52,322 bases of DNA from Helochares maculicollis (Eukaryota > Arthropoda > Insecta > Coleoptera > Hydrophilidae): NCBI GenBank assembly GCA_033557835.1, contig JAWQRO010000150.1, positions 1-52,322 on the forward strand, in the 5' to 3' direction. Made by a program: the position numbers and the translations under genes. Below the pieces are notes generated by a model. The model had not been told where the DNA came from, did not search any database, and was given only the letters and a program-made list of their open reading frames with translations. This document shows, in pieces, positions 24,614 through 38,200 of the stretch; position 1 is the stretch's first letter; each line of letters begins with the position of its first letter.

Positions 24614-26677
24614 TTAAATTAATGCATTAGGATCTAGTGATGTACAATACATGTGAATTTTTTTGCTGAATTCGGGCCCTAATTTGCGCCCGGCTGAGAA
24701 GGGTCCTGCTGCTCTCCTGATTGCAGTATTTTGTAATAAAAGTTCTCCTTTTTGGTTGTTTTCATAAGCCTACATGTTAATAAAAGTGTATAAAAAATCT
24801 GAATATATAATTCATGAAGCAATAATACCTTGAACAGTTTACTTAGAGTAGAATATTGAGCCATAACCGATTCAGCCGTTTCTAAACTAGCTAGAGGAAA
24901 GTTTGTAAGTTGCTGCTTCCATAACCTCTGCAGCCCATTTCCATTTTTGTCTATTTTTACACAATCTTTATTATCGCCAACTAAATATTTTTCTTTTTGT
25001 CTACAATGTTCATGTTTTTCTTTCCTACAAGATCAAAAGATTCCTATCTGGCATTGCCAACATTTTGCAACTTACTTATAAGGAGCTTGCGCAATAGATT
25101 TTGTATAATTTCCAATTAATAAACCTACATCACTTGGGGACTCTAGAAATCTAGTGCAACAAGAAAATAATAATTGTAGTTCAGTAAGAGATGTTTCCAA
25201 CTGCATTTTGCTTATTTGAGGAGTATCTTTATAAATTTTGTCATATTTATTATAGTGCAGACCAGAGTTCAAAATGTTTGCTCTATCATCCCGGATTTTA
25301 TAATTTCTCCAGTATCTGCAATAAGTGTGAATTGACGTAGCAGCAAATAGTAATTTTTTTAATAATATTAACATAATATGCACTTACTTGAAGTAATTAT
25401 TCATACCATAAATTCCCAAAGAAATTCTTTTACTGGGATCTCTACTTTGGATGTTATGTATAAATGCTACCATATTATCATTTTTAATTTCTTCTACTAT
25501 CTTTTTCCAATTTAAAATAATTACTACATCGTTTGTTTCTTCCATTTTAGAACCAATTGCAAGCTAGAAACAAGGTATTATGTGACATTGTTAATCCATT
25601 TTCATGATAAATATACTTCTCCATTTTCTTTCATTAGATATGTTTGATTTAATCGGCACCAAGTTATTGTATTTTGTACATCATTTTGTTGAATTCTATA
25701 AGAAGCACTTAATTCTTTTATTGCGTTAGTAATTTCAATAAAATAATCTTCTATTTCGAGTGATGCATCTATTTTAGCAGTAATAAACTGAAAAATGTAG
25801 ATTATTGTATTGTATTAAATCTCAGTGATGTCAACTTTAATAAGATATAATTGAATTTGTAGAGATATTATAAATGAAATTTACTTTAAGCATGAAACAT
25901 TTACTAGATAGCTGCAGTTTATATTATAGTCACATTGGTACTTACTTTCAAACATTGATCAGGTTTTAAATTCTTATTTTGATCAGACAGTATTTTTTTA
26001 ATTTCCTTTTCTTTTAAGTTTTGTTTTTTCTTTTGCTCTCGTTCTAATAGCTTTTGTTGTTTAATTAGTTCTTTGTCGTGTTTTTGTAAATCTGATTTTG
26101 ATATCGATTTCCTTACTTTATCTTTAGGTTTGCCTGAAAATGATTATTTTAATATTTACATTCTACGATTATCATAATGAATATGGAATGAACAATTGAA
26201 ATTACTTGATTCTTCATTCCTTGGTATTCCAAAGTCATATTTGCCTGACAATTTTGTTAAAATTTCCATTTCGTCAGCACTGTCTTTCATTTTTTTACTG
26301 AATGGACCATAAGTTTCATCTTCAGAAGAAGAAGAAGATGATAATGTATATTTCCTGTTAGTTTCTGTTTTTAGAGTAGCTGTATGTATTTGATTGTCAA
26401 ATGAGGGTACGCCAGATTTCGAGCAGAAATTTTTTTGTTGTGAAGAATTGCATTTATTGTCATAATCTTTAGATGATAAATTAATTATTTTTTCTTGCTC
26501 AGAAGTGGACGAGGAAGCCTTAGGTTGCTTAAATACTTGTTTATCCGTACAATACTTGTTAAGAATAGCTTCTAAATAACATTCATCACTGCTAACATTT
26601 GCAGAATCAGCTTTTGTATGTTTGCTACCATTATCATTTTCTTGTTCAACAAAAGCTACATCATTTGCGTCCGACAT
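24614..26677 (-). CDS. EME1: Crossover junction endonuclease subunit EME1/Mms4
   Basis: Non-catalytic partner of MUS81; the complex cuts nicked Holliday junctions, flaps and stalled forks in the nucleus. Seven exons on the minus strand: 26677-26206, 26133-25946, 25787-25617, 25563-25388, 25315-25076, 25024-24829, 24769-24614; 1599 nt, 532 aa, near the human length of 570, all phases consistent. The first 160 residues are acidic and Ser-rich with a six-Ser run. A Lys/Gln-rich coiled-coil-like segment follows, then the degenerate ERCC4 nuclease-like domain. Family landmarks are the NYTKSIAQAPYK block, VKIDKNGNGLQRLWKQQL, SLETAESVMAQYSTLSKLFK and GPEFSKKIHMYCTSLDP at the end, matching human KAVAEAPFK, VKVD-GRGLALVWRRQ and GPELSRRIYLQMTTLQP. 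Convergent with KANSL3; copy A of mariner lies in the shared downstream spacer. Confidence 0.9.
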
Positions 26678-27240
26678 TTTGTCCCAGAGTAATGATTGTT
26701 AAAATATATTTAAAAAGTAATATGGTGATGAGATAACTTCTAGGTTAAATGGGAGGAAATTAACTTTCAATAATGTTTAACATGATTCGACATGCTTAAT
26801 GGAATTATTGAGGTTATGTTGTACATTTAAAACATCTTCTTATTGTTATGATAGAGTATTTTCATTAATAAAATTTTGTAATGGGAAAAATCTGATAGTG
26901 GTAATTAAATTTGTGAACTATTTTTACTTGTCTTTGCTGCAATCAAATTTTTCTGTTAAAAATTGGATTTATCAAAATCCTTTTTTATATGATAAAATTA
27001 GAAAATTGTAGGTAGCAGTATTGAAATTCTATGGTAACTATTGATCTGCTATTCTGGTTTCATAGATAAAGATTTACCTCTATGAGTGTTGTTAGATGAG
27101 ATTCTTTAAAAATCATTTTTAGACCAATACTTTTATTACATGGTTTATACTAAAATGTTTATTTTATATTTGTATAAATAAGCTCATTTCGTCTAGTAAG
27201 TAATAAAGTGATATTTTCTTCAATATATTTGTGTATTTCT
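26678..27240. other. Spacer upstream of EME1
   Basis: 563 bp holding the EME1 promoter and the 3' flank of the small secreted-protein gene. No TATA box, repeat or coding block was recognised. Confidence 0.5.
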
Positions 27241-27640
27241 CTAATAAATGTAGTAAGGTGATGCATATGCATATCCTAAAAAAATATAAAAATACATAAA
27301 TTTTATAAAGAAAATTAGTGTTAACTTTATATCACCTAAAGATCCATAATAAGGATAATAGTAATACGGCGAGTAGGCATAGCCATAAGTTAAGAATTGA
27401 GGATTAGGTGCTGGTGCTGGAGCAGGCCCTGGCGCTGGCGAAGGTCCTGGAATTGGCGCCGGTCTTGGAATAGGCGCTGGAGCGGCATTTAACATTACAA
27501 TTAGCAATGAAAAAATGAAAATCTAAAACCAAAATATGAGTAAAAATCATGTGAGAAATCAATAAAACTATGTGTATATTTGCAATATATTGTTCGACAG
27601 AATATATTATTTGTTAAAAGATACTTGCCGGTTTTAACAT
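27241..27640 (-). CDS. Small secreted Pro/Ala- and Tyr-rich protein, 77 aa
   Basis: Three minus-strand exons, 27640-27629, 27522-27336 and 27275-27241, give 234 nt (77 aa plus stop). Exon 1 encodes only MLKP; joined to exon 2 it forms a good signal peptide, MLKPIFIFSLLIVMLNA, followed by alternating Pro-Ala/Pro-Ile/Pro-Gly dipeptides (about residues 18-44) and a Tyr-rich tail with YAYSPYYYYPYY and SPYYIY. The first intron starts CCG|GCAAGT, a GC-AG intron; the nearby alternative GT donor would shift the frame and destroy the repeat. A TATA box (27704-27711) and a TCAGT initiator (27674-27678) precede it. Composition resembles small cuticle or structural secreted peptides; the exact role is unknown. 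Confidence 0.75.
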
Positions 27641-28956
27641 CTTTAAAATGATTATAAAGGGACAGCACAACACACTGATTAGCAAATCTATTGAACAATC
27701 TAATATTTATAAGCTCCTGCTGCATTGAAAAAATTAATTAATAAGCAAAGCACATTGCTCTGCATATTAAAATGTGATGTAATATACATGACATTGTCTA
27801 GTTTATTGTGTGTATTGTACTTCTATGACTAAACTACACCAATATGTATTCTGAATAGGTATATTATTGTTATTGAATTAATATATCCGTTATTACTTTT
27901 GTATTACCATTATAGGATGTTTATCCTTGTAACACCAATACTTGCTCTTGACACAACTCGATCGTATAAGCAATTACTGCAATAGTATTAATTTTCAAAC
28001 ACTTTTAACACATTTTTTTCAAATTGCAAATAGATTGATAATAATTATATAAAATTTCATTAGAGTAATTAATGACCATAAATGTATTTAATATTCCGGG
28101 TTTCAAGTGTTGTCATCAAAAGAATAGAAATTAACTAAAAAGTGTAAAACAAACATTTTTCTACTCATTCAGTTTATTTGATGAAAGAATTTTTGAAAAG
28201 TACTATATATTATTCCGGAAAATAGAATAAAATGAAATTTGCCTGCAAGAAACATTTTATTAACAAGAATTATGTTAACAATGTGATAAAAAATTGTTTT
28301 AAAAGAGCATTACACAATGTTTTAATATAAATGCATGAAATTTCAACATAATTTGAGAAATTTATGAAAATAACAAAATTACAACAGACGCAAAATATTT
28401 AAAATAAGTTACAAAAATGAATATAAGTTAACAAATATTTACTCAGCAGAAAAAATTGAGGTTGCATTTATTTTTTGTACTGCATATTCAAATCGAATAA
28501 GAAAATTAGAAAATATACATATTTACATTTGTACAGTTTAAAGCCCCATGGACTATTTAGGGTTTAATAAATTAACACGCAATAACATTCATTGAGATTT
28601 AAGTTATTTCCAAGGGAATATTTCAGCAACATTCACTTTTCAGCGGTTAATTTAAAATACCCTGTCTAATAATTAGTATAAAATTACAAAACCTTTACAA
28701 TTTAATTTGCTGCTATTAACTAACAATTTGCAATAAAACTACTGCTATTGTTAATTGTATTTTTATTTCGTTACGTTTTCAGGTTCGAAAGTCTAAAGGA
28801 TATTAATTATTGTTTTAGAATGTTCTCTTATTGCTTAATTAAAATTGCTATTACTTGCTAGCTTTGAAGTAGCATCTTTGTACATTATTCAAAGTAAATA
28901 TTTTATCACATTTAAATATTAATAACAAAACATGAAAGAAACGATATCTATATCAA
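27641..28956. other. Spacer between small secreted-protein gene and PRADC1
   Basis: Very AT-rich, holding the TATA promoter of the small gene at its left and the 3' UTR of PRADC1 at its right. I see no other coding block, repeat or RNA gene. Confidence 0.5.
27704..27711 (-). promoter_or_regulatory. TATA box (TATAAATA) of the small secreted-protein gene
   Basis: Minus-strand TATAAATA lies 64 bases before the start codon and about 35 bases before a TCAGT arthropod initiator at 27674-27678. Spacing is slightly longer than the ideal 30-32. TATA promoters are common for tightly regulated secreted-protein genes. Confidence 0.6.
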
Positions 28957-31900
28957 TCACCAACCTAACCAAGGAGGTTGATTCATTTTGTGTACTGGAG
29001 TGAATGTCAAATTCACAGGCAAATTTATCAGGGCATAATTTCGGTTCAGCTTCTCTAATGTTCGCATTATCATGAACCCATTTCGGCCCATTAAAAACGC
29101 AGCTGGGATATGCACTTCTTCTTCAGTATCATCATCCACCATCTCAATAAAATAATCCTCGTTTACTTTCGTCATATCTGTTATTATGACTGCTATGGCT
29201 CCTGATTGTTCAGCTATCAAAGTTTTCTTTTTAAAAGAGCACTCTCTAAAAACAAGTTATATATTTTGTAGTATGTTAAATGTGTGATATATTTAAAAAA
29301 ATATTATATATAAAAAAAATATATGCTTACCCTCGTTCAATGAGCACAACATTGCCTTCAAAATCGGCAATATTGTGAGGTTTTACACAGCCATACTTAG
29401 GAGAAATAGGCACAAGTGGTATGTTTTTTACACTAAATGATTCATTCTGAAATAGAAATTAAAGTAGGTATAGACATTTGCTTATTGATGGCATTACATA
29501 TTTTAACTCCTTGACTGCCAAGTAAAGGTATCTTGTAGTTGCCTTTATTGCCTAGGATGCCAATTAGAAATTAGCTCATTTGTTTTACTGGTATACTTGT
29601 ACAGTTAAGATAAAATTTTTAGTATTTCTGTTAAAGGTAGTCTCAGGAAAAAGAAAAATAAATCTTGACATTTTTTAAAATGTCATGGTAGTCATCATAT
29701 TAACATGTTGAGTATACTTACAAATGGAGCTCCAAAGTCTTTGGCAGGTCTAACTCTATATGTGTACTCCAGTTCCACTGGGTCAATGATTTCGAAAAAT
29801 ACATCTCCAGAAATTATTTCTGCAGTTGAGGTTCCGTCATATGTATGCAATGTATTTGCTAAAATTATGCACAATTCTTTATGTATAAAGTATGTATTAG
29901 CTTGTGAATAATAGTAAGAAAAAGAAAAGAGCTTTCATATTGAAACAATTAAAAATCGATACTGAGATATGATATGAATGATTGTATGAAATAAAATAGT
30001 TAATTCATTAAGATATAAGTTTCATTCTATTAGGCAGAGTTTTTATATTAGGTTTTATTGGTTCATTTTTCTTATATCTATTATTATTTCTAACACAATT
30101 TTTATTTTTAACTAAAATTGCACTAAATTTGGTAAGGATTCTTGTTTTTCCTCTAATACATATTTTAAAGTACACTTTAGCTGTAGAAATGTTAAAAAAA
30201 AACAACAAGACAACTGAAAAAAGCAAAAGAATAAATGTCTGACAAGACAAGTTTCACACAAACCATGAGACAATTTATACTTTGCACATTTTTAAAGACA
30301 AATACAATTTTGCTAGAAAGGCTAAATTATATTAGAAAGTTTTATTACCATCTGCCCTAAAATGGTTTGCAAGAAGAACCTACATAAGAAGACGATGACC
30401 TCAACACCTATCTTTATGCTGCATGGAAACAAGAAAATATGACTGATATACTAGATTGGACATTACCATCGCTAAATACTAAATCTCAGAGAGTATTTAG
30501 GCATTCATGAAGTTCTATTAAAGTCTTGGTCTCGGGAGTTGCAATTATATTAATTGGATACATTGGCAGCTCCAGTCAATAATTGATAATAGAGGTCCTT
30601 GGACTAGTTATTAATAATAAAGCATTATAGTCCACATCATGTACAATTTGTGTATTTTGGTATACATGCTCTTGTCAAACATATGACAAGAGGAAAACTT
30701 GATACACCACAAGAAAAAGTTGATTTTTCTTCTACAAGGAAACAGGAAAGAGGGAAAGGTTATAAAGTCAGCTTTAAAAGCATAGAAATTATGTTTTACT
30801 GAAACATTTTTAAACTTAATTACACAATTTACATGCAATGACTGACATCTGGAAGGCAGCCATTTGCCTTGGCCAATATTTTGGTCAGCAATGTCTGAGG
30901 TTCTTTTGATTATTACTTAATTATCTTAGGATTGTCTACAAACAGTAGATACTTGGAAATAAAATGGCAAATAGGCCGTCTGAAAAGTGTCTGAGCGATA
31001 AGTTTTTAAATTGATGAATTACTAGGGTGTCCAATAAATATTGCAGTTCGATAAGAAAAACACAATTTTATGGTTTGAAATAACTTTGAAATTAAGCATA
31101 GTCGCCCGGAATATCAATACACTTGTTCCAATGAAATTCCATTTTATGAAGTCCATCCCTGAAGTGAGAGTCTGGAAGGTCTACAAAATATGCTTCCACA
31201 TCTGTTATGACCTCATCATTTGATGAAAAATGATTTGCACGCACATGACTTTTTTTAGGTCTGGAAACTTCAACAATTCGAAGTTTAATTCATGGATTTT
31301 AGCCATTGTCAAAACGTCGTTTTGAAACGGTGCAGTTTCGACAATAAAGGATTTTATTTCTCCTGCCCATCAGCTTTTTTACACGAACCTTTTTCTTCAA
31401 CTGATCTAAAATATTCATAATTTATTGTTTTATCAGTTTGCAAGTAATCCACAAACAAAATTCCTATCCAATCCCAAAAAAAACTGATGCTAGCACCTTC
31501 TTGGCCAATTTTTGGACACGAACTTATTTCAGGGAGGAAGAACCAGGTTCACACCAATCTTTGTCCTCTTGTTTAGATTCAGGATAATGTTGGTAAACCC
31601 AAGTCTCATCCATAGCAATGAATCAATGCAGAAAATCCACTTAATCCTTTCAAGAACGCTTTAAATGTTGCTGAGAAAGTCGCATCCAAAATGAGATTTT
31701 GCTCCATTGTATGCGAATGTGGCACTCATTGTGCACATAGCTTCTGAAATCCAATACTTCAGTCAAATATTGCTTGCATTGCCCAATCAAATGCCTACGG
31801 CTACTACTAAATCTCTTTCAGTCACTCGATGATTTTCTAATACAATATCTTGTATTTTTATACGATTTCTGATGTTTAAATTCAGCTACCGATCTTTCTA

Positions 31901-33732
31901 CTGTACTTATTGAAGGGGAAGGGTCCTTGCACACTTTCAACATTTGTTCATAAATTTCCTTTGCTTTTAAATCTTCCAAAAATAAAAACTCAATGATTGC
32001 ACGATACTTGATTTTTCTATTTAAAAGTAATACTGAGACACGTCGATACGAAATGGCTTCTAAACAAACGAATGAATTGAAAGATTGAAATGAAACTTAA
32101 CATACGTTCATATGAAGAATGTACAAACATAAAAAAATTAGGCTAGTAGCAATCCTCTTTCTTATCGATCTGAAAACTTATTAAACAACCTAGTATACCA
32201 CAATTAATAGGCAGCTGGTAGGAGTCAAAACATATTATTGTTACGATTTTCTGAGGTTTCTTTATTAATCACCCAAAAAATGCCAACGATTTATTTATTT
32301 CTCCGTGGTTCTTAGTTTTAGACAAAATATACACGTTTTTGTTACCATTTATATTTGCATCACTTCAGTACTTCTATCTGATCTCTTAGACCTAGTTAAA
32401 GAGCTGAACTGATTCTACTGCTGTGGTAGTTTCGATCAGCTTATAAAGGGCAGCATTCCTTGGCCTTTGCCCAGTGGTAGTTGCAGTCACCCTAATAGTT
32501 GCCAGATGACACACCCCCTTGTAAAGTATGTAGTGTAGAGCATATCAATATTCTTAAGGTTGACAAGATATGCATTGCCTTGCCTATATCAACAGGACTT
32601 ATTGGGGTTAAGTCTGTTAAAAAGGCAAGATTGCATTCCTTCTTAGAATCGCTGGCGTTACATTAATTCCTAAATTTTGAAATTTAAACAGGTAAAGGAT
32701 AACCACCAAAACATATCCCCCCAGTACTATATTACTGTAAAAATCTGCAACTTTTTTTCAATCAGCATGTAAAAATGTAACTGTATCACAATTACTAGAA
32801 TAAAAAAAATATCTGATTGTGGAAAAATAGAAACGAGATTCTGCAAATGTATTTGGAAGTAAACCCTGCATAGTCTAAAGGAAGAAAAAGTAGACGTTGA
32901 CCAAAAATGTTTAAAGCAGCTTCATGATCCTTTTGAGAGGTGCAAATACATCAAATGCAGGAAATGATAAAAATAGGTTTTCAGTTTTGAAAACCTAGCC
33001 ATGCCCTAAGTAAGATCTGCAAATAATGAGTTGATTAATTATGCAAACTTTGTTTGACTAGTTCCAGAAGACCATATGTAATAAGTTGAGAATAAACATT
33101 GACATTTTAACATCTGAGAAGCTAGAAACATAAGTAGGAGGACCTGCCTTCTGCGCCCGATCCCAAGATAAAGTTAGGGGCTCCATATGCAACAAGTTCT
33201 TCCATTTAATGCAGTAAAAGAAAATTTGACCTACCAGTGAGGGAATTGCAAATTTATGATTTCTGTCGATTGTCACTCTTTAGATAAAAGGCAATATAGT
33301 TTAAGTTATATGTGATAATTTACTTATTAAGATACAATATTTTGTTATTTTCCAGGGTAATATTCTTTTAAGTAAAGTATGGGTAACACATCTGGGTTAA
33401 AAGGCAGACATGATTTCAAAGATGTTAAAAAGAAAAAGGTGAAATCCACAATATTGGATTAAATTTTGTGCATTTTAGCAATTATTCAAATGGTACTATT
33501 ATAGTGTTTTAACTTCGTTGATAACATCTCGGATTCTAATATGATGTGAGATTAAAATGTTATTAATAATAAAATGACTAAACTTCTTCTAATATTATCA
33601 AATGAGAGCATTTATATTCAAAGATGTTAAATGATATATTAACTTACGTCCTCCGTTTGCGTTGATTAAATAAGTTAAAATATTTACAATGATGAAATAA
33701 AATAGTTGCTGAAGGTGTAATTCTTTAAACAT
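28957..33732 (-). CDS. PRADC1: Protease-associated domain-containing protein 1
   Basis: Secreted glycoprotein that is essentially one PA domain; molecular role poorly known. Four minus-strand exons: 33732-33648, 29858-29722, 29446-29331, 29245-28957; 627 nt, 208 aa against 188 in human, all junctions in phase. Exon 1 encodes a hydrophobic leader (MFKELHLQQLFYFIIVNILT...) and ends with a perfect C|GTAAGT donor in the phase that exon 2 needs. Later landmarks are YRVRPAKDFGAPF, NVVLIERGECSFKKKT, EQSGAIAVIITD, IPAAFLMGRNGFMI and the ending NQPPWLGW, matching human PAKDFGG, ALVERGGCSFLSKT, RAVIISD, IPALFLLGRDGYMI and LQPPWTFW. Intron 1 is 3.8 kb and contains mariner copy B. The first-exon assignment is the least certain part. 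Confidence 0.88.
31022..32193 (-). mobile_element. Mariner transposon remnant, copy B
   Basis: The most complete copy at its ends: 1172 bp flanked by TA (31020-31021 and 32194-32195). The left end begins CTAGGGTGTCCAATAAATAT and the right end is its imperfect reverse complement ending AACAACCTAG, forming terminal repeats of roughly 36 bp. The interior aligns by eye with copy A (CAATACACTTGTTCCAA, TCCATCCCTGAAGTG, ATGCTTCCACAT, GACCTCATCATTTGATGAAAAA). The transposase frame on the minus strand is destroyed by indels. It lies in intron 1 of PRADC1, with its transposase in the same direction as the host gene. Confidence 0.85.
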
Positions 33733-35292
33733 AATACACAGAAAATAGGTCTAAACGCGCCTTAAGTTTAAGAGTAAAGAAAAATTGAGGTTATGTATAT
33801 TGCAATGACAAACATGACTCTCCGACTTGAATTTCATCCAGAATGTTCCACTGTGATTGGTTACATTTACAACAGAATAAAATATTTGCACGTGTATATT
33901 TATGACCATTAATTTCTTAAAATATTAATGTAAAAGAACCTTGTATGGGGGAGGATTAGTGTTTGTTGTATTTGAATAATTTTTCATTGTAAAACACTCG
34001 TAAATCAAATCATTTGTTATATGTCTAAAAAAATTGGCTGCTTGTTGGGGTAAGTAGAATGTCTTCTTCTATCTGCAATGTAAACATGAATATACAGTTG
34101 TGTTAATCAGTTGAATGTGCTTATTGAAAAACGGGTTTGAATTTGGTAATGAAAATTGTTTACTTTGAATTTTACTTGTACGACACATTAAGATATACGT
34201 TGTCATATCAAATTAAGCAAAAAATAAATACAGTCTGTCCAAAAATATAAACACAAGATACAAATGTATAATAAGTACACATTGGGAATTTTGATTTATG
34301 ATATTCTGTTATTAAAAATGTACAATAATTAAATGTTTAGTTGAAATAACATTTAAATGGATGTATTAGAGATTGCTAAAAGAATTGTTCATTTTCGTGA
34401 AGTATTCAAAGTTTTGGCATTCACCTTAAATAAAGTACGAATGTGATTGATTTAATTAAAAACTGATAACTATTTATGAAATATTTACAATTCTAAAGTC
34501 TTTTAAACTAATGAATAATTGGTAAATTAATTGTTAATAAAATAAGAAGGAAGGTCAATGATTTTGGTAATCTATTGGTTTACTAATTGTGGTTGTAATA
34601 GTTCCACTCTGATCATGCTAGTTACGCTTCTACATTTGTGGAAATATCGGTTATTATCTGGTCTTGGTAGTTACAATTCTATCTGGTCTCAGTACGATTA
34701 TATTCTGCAGGTAGGAGTAATAAGTCTTCTCTTATTGATCTTGATGGCGAGGGTAACCGTTTACAATAAATTGAAAAAATGTGCATGAAAAAATTGCACA
34801 ATCCCCTTCTAAAGTTTAAAAAAAAGAGTTGTTTTTCAGATTTTAAATTATTTTAGTTGAATATATTTCTTGGTAATTTTATTTATTGACAAATATATTT
34901 CTTGGCTATAGGTCGACACATTGGTCTCTTTACAAACTAATGGTAGAGAAAGTAGCAAATTTTTGGCAGATAATTACAAAATAATTTTGTTCTCTGTTTT
35001 TAAATATGAGATGGCAAGAAAAAAACTTTATAAACATTTTGCCTGTACAATGTAATTTTTGCTAAATTAAAAACAAAATTTTAATTATATACTCCATATT
35101 TTTTGTTTTTTGGCATTTAAACGTTAGGCTCAATTCTATGGCATAATTCCATGATAAATGGCACATTTAAAAACTATAAAAATCAATTCAACGCAACATG
35201 GTAAAATACTGTATTATTCGTGACACTGTGTTAATTGATTACAAAATTAAATATTGAATCAGAAACCTACGGTTTTTTCAGTATTTGACAAT
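33733..35292. other. Intergenic region between divergent PRADC1 and EDRF1
   Basis: 1.56 kb between the two start codons. A TTTTTTCAG acceptor at 35272-35280, 12 bases before the EDRF1 ATG, suggests a spliced EDRF1 5' UTR; a GGG|GTAAGT-like donor at 34050 is one possible partner. A short hydrophobic open frame at 34558-34788 has no recognised similarity. No TATA box noted. Confidence 0.45.
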
Positions 35293-38200
35293 ATGGAGGA
35301 AAATAATGAATCAGATGGTATTAAATCAACAGCAGTTGTAAAGTATTCTGTCCCTAAGCCAGCACAGTTTATGCAATTGAAATGTAATACTGACCTAAAC
35401 TTACCTCCAGCCAACTGGTTAAGTAGCTCTGCAGATTCTTATGGCTTGCAACATCTTCTGTATCAACCCAAAGGATTTTCCAGGTATATATAAAAAATGC
35501 AATGTTAATGTAAAATGTAAATTTTTAACATATATAATTGACAATCAATGTCTTATCAATTTCTCGCAGCTTTAGGATGGCTCAGTCGTTCATTGATTGC
35601 ATAGGCTCAGTAGATGTCGTATCTGATGCCGAAAATATTAAAAACCTCTTAAAAATCCCCTACCATAAGGGTTTAATAAGCATGATGGTGCATCGCGTAG
35701 ACAACACATTACTTCTAGATGAATTTGATATATATAAACATATTCTTTTAAAGGCAAAGACTGAATGGGGCTGGTTTAAAAAGTTTTTCCAAGAAAACAT
35801 TGACAGAAATGTTACCGATTATGAACGAAATTTGTTCATTAAAAATAAAACTCGCAAGGCCTTGAAGCAAAAAAGTTTGGTGTCGAAATTTTTGTACCAT
35901 AGCTTGGTGCAAAATGAAAACGATTTACTTAATGCAGAAACACCTAAACATAAATCCCTACCAGTTACTGCTCCGCTATTGCCAAATCCATCGCCTGCTA
36001 CGGAAGTACCAGATCCTTCATCCATAGAACACAATTATAACCGGAACGTTGTATGGACATTCGAAGATATCGAGATGCTATTAGGTACAGATATGCCTAT
36101 ATTTGGTGGAGGCACACACCCTTGCATTTCGCTTCGGCTTAATGATATGAGTAAACCTATCAGTGTCTTAACAGGTATAGACTACTGGCTCGACAATTTG
36201 ATGTCCAATGTTCCTGAGGTTGTTATGTGTTACCACTTAAATGGAATAGTGCAAAAGTATGAGTTAATAAAAACTGAAGACTTGCCTAGATTAGATAACT
36301 CCAAATTTTCACCAAAATTAATTAGAGATGTGGCTCAGAGTATATTATCGTTTTTAAAGTCAAATACTACAAAAGCAGGCCATACATATTGGTTATTTAA
36401 GGGAAAAGATGAAGATGTAGTCAAATTGTATGACTTAACTTCTTTATGTTCTGAAGACGATGTGAAACACGGCCAAAATCCTTTTACAATTCCTGTGGCA
36501 ATGCTACTCTATAGAGTAGCGAGAAATATGAAACATAATGATCAACAAAGACCAGAAACTATTCTATTGCTTTTGAAAAATTGCGTTAAATTATTACCAG
36601 AAGAGAAATATCCTGAAATTGCTACTTCGTCGCATTTTATGTTGTCAGATTTATATGTTCCTGCAGGTACAAACCCTGATTGTCCCGTTTTTGATACAAA
36701 TGACCATGAAGACACTGACTCAATATATGAAGATGACGATGACGAGGAGGAAAAAAATGATTGCAGCACTAAGTTTTTATATTTGGATTCTGATCATTAT
36801 AATGAAAAATATAGGAAATATAATAAACGTCCTCCGCCCATATCAGGCAGCGTTGAAGAACGATGTATGCAAGCTATGCACCATGTGATTGCTGGCCTTA
36901 ATTGTTTGCAGTACTTCCCAAAGGACAATGAAAAGGAGAGACAACGACAAGAAGAAGAAAACATTCCTATGGCAAAACCATTTGAACCCATCCCGATGCC
37001 TTATCAGAAGCTTGACGATGAAAACACAGAAAATAATGCCAAAAATTCAAGCAAAGTAAAAAAGAAAGGAAAGAAAGTTAAGACTAAAAATAAAAAGAGG
37101 GTGGATGAAGAAGAAGGTGCTTGTGCATTGGAAGAAAATATAGGCGCCTTATTACCAAAAGAAAAAGCTGAAGCTATCCCTTCTTGGAGGGAACAAATTT
37201 TGCCTGAAATGTCGTGGAAAGATCATTTAAAAATGTTGTTGTACGAAAAAGCTGTTCTTGCATATGCTATTCTTGCAGAACATCATTATGTTGCTAAAAA
37301 TTATGGTAATAGCTTGCGATACTTAGGAATTTTAGCAAGATGTCTCGATTTAATCAAAACGTTTTCAAAAAAGCTTTATTCGCCGTTAGAACAGAACTGT
37401 CTATTGGGGAGAGCAGGTGACTGTTGCATGATGATAGTGCAATGTTGGAGTAAGCTTGATAGTATTCGGAATCATTTTCATACACATTTAGATGAAGATG
37501 TTAAAATGATCGAGCGTCTTGAAAACGATGAGCAATTTCACAAAATTAGTATAGGACAATCAAATATGAAATGTGTTTTAATATATGATATAAGAACCAT
37601 TGAACAAATGCTTTTAACGGGCATACAATGCTATGAGGAAGCATTAAAATTAGGTGACTCAGACAGTATTTTTAGGAGACTAGGTAATATTTATAATGAA
37701 ACTGGTTCATTTTATTTACATCGTGGGAAAAATTCAATTAATGTTGGCCTCCTGAAGGATAGTAGTAGTAAAGCGGAATCATATTTTAAGAAAGGACTGG
37801 AAGTATTTGAAAAAGTTAAAGATGAAGCAAATATAGCCTTACTTTGTACAAATATGGGCCATTTACACAGGCTACTAGCCCATGAGGATTTACCTAGAGG
37901 ACCATTAACTGCAAAAGAACGATATCATTATAGCAAAGCTTTTGTTCATTACAAAAGAGCTTTGCAAGTACTAGGCGAAAGAAAGCATAATCCAAATGTA
38001 TGGGATGCAGTTAATTGGGACTTATGCACAACATTATTTAACATGGGATGCATTTTACATGAATATCCCTCTCCAGAAATGGTAAGTTATCAATATGTAT
38101 GTGAAGCTGATTCAATATGACTATGTTTTGCATATGTTAATAGAGCCAAGTCGATGCCGGAAAAGAAGCAACAGAAATTTTTTTAAAATCTCTCCATCAG

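Noticed and set aside
30008..30250. Minus-strand hydrophobic frame resembling a signal peptide upstream of PRADC1 exon 2
   Set aside because: It has no ATG, no good donor in the needed phase, and a better leader exon with a perfect donor exists at 33732-33648.
33379..33462. Small frame starting MGNTSGLKGRHD in PRADC1 intron 1
   Set aside because: Only 27 codons with no recognised family; an acceptor-like site before it does not extend the frame.
34558..34788. Hydrophobic 76-codon frame between PRADC1 and EDRF1
   Set aside because: No similarity and no supporting promoter or splice context; AT-rich frames often look hydrophobic.
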